A stretch of 5,435 nucleotides of DNA from Clostridia bacterium (lineage in GTDB: Bacteria > Bacillota > Clostridia > DSM-8532): NCBI GenBank assembly GCA_026418215.1, contig JAOABT010000318.1, positions 1 through 5,435 of the forward strand, read 5' to 3'. The notes beneath the pieces are model-generated. The model saw only the letters and a list, made by a program, of their open reading frames with translations. It had not been told where the DNA came from and made no database searches. Below are positions 5,419 to 5,435 of this stretch, piece by piece. Positions within the stretch are counted from its first letter, which is position 1, and each line of letters begins with the position of its first letter. Made by a program: the position numbers and the translations under genes.

Positions 5419-5435
5419 CTGTCTCTTATACACAT
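5419..5435. other. Nextera mosaic-end adapter remnant (not genomic)
   Basis: The final 17 bases, CTGTCTCTTATACACAT, are identical to the first 17 of the 19-base Tn5/Nextera mosaic end as read into the adapter. They sit exactly at the contig end and break the reading frame's similarity to its family. This is untrimmed library sequence rather than a transposon in the genome. Confidence 0.95.

Noticed and set aside
5419..5435. A genuine Tn5-type mosaic end or transposon boundary
   Set aside because: It lies exactly at the contig end, has no transposase or target duplication nearby, and matches the commercial adapter base for base. Untrimmed adapter is the simpler explanation.
1..5435. CRISPR arrays, tRNA or rRNA genes, riboswitches, insertion sequences
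   Set aside because: I looked on both strands and found no regularly spaced repeats, cloverleaf or ribosomal sequence, recognisable aptamer, or transposase motifs.

Overview
This 5.4 kb window looks like one end of a draft contig from a Gram-positive bacterium of the Bacillota, probably a clostridial lineage. That is an inference from four things: strong GGAGG-type ribosome binding sites, use of ATG, GTG and TTG starts, intrinsic terminators, and a secreted protein ending in S-layer homology (SLH) repeats. Base composition looks close to balanced by eye. I cannot name a genus.

Layout, left to right. (1) At 1-25 the minus strand carries a ribosome binding site and the first codons of a gene that leaves the window. 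(2) The divergent intergenic stretch at about 26-160 holds a plausible minus-strand promoter and an inverted repeat. (3) A plus-strand gene at 161-1789 encodes a 542-residue exported protein: signal peptide, three fibronectin type III (FN3) modules, a Pro/Thr linker and three SLH repeats. It ends in a strong terminator. (4) The convergent gap at 1790-2096 has that terminator, a 15-codon ORF with a well-placed ribosome binding site (unproven), and a second terminator that mainly serves the minus strand. (5) The rest is a minus-strand operon, transcribed from right to left: the tail of a sugar-nucleotide epimerase/dehydratase (SDR family), a GT-A glycosyltransferase, a family 2 glycosyltransferase, and a second GT-A glycosyltransferase clearly paralogous to the first.

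How the genes may work together: the dehydratase/epimerase would make or modify a nucleotide-activated sugar, and the three glycosyltransferases would build a surface glycan or glycosylate surface proteins. The adjacent SLH protein is a cell-wall-anchored surface protein, so an S-layer or cell-wall glycan locus is a reasonable reading. Nothing in the sequence proves that the SLH protein is the substrate.

A technical point matters for any reader: the last 17 bases (5419-5435) match the Nextera transposon mosaic end. They are almost certainly library adapter, not genome. The apparent N-terminus of the rightmost ORF is therefore false, and that gene is truncated by the contig end. I found no clear evidence of a novel defence, mobile or RNA-guided system here.
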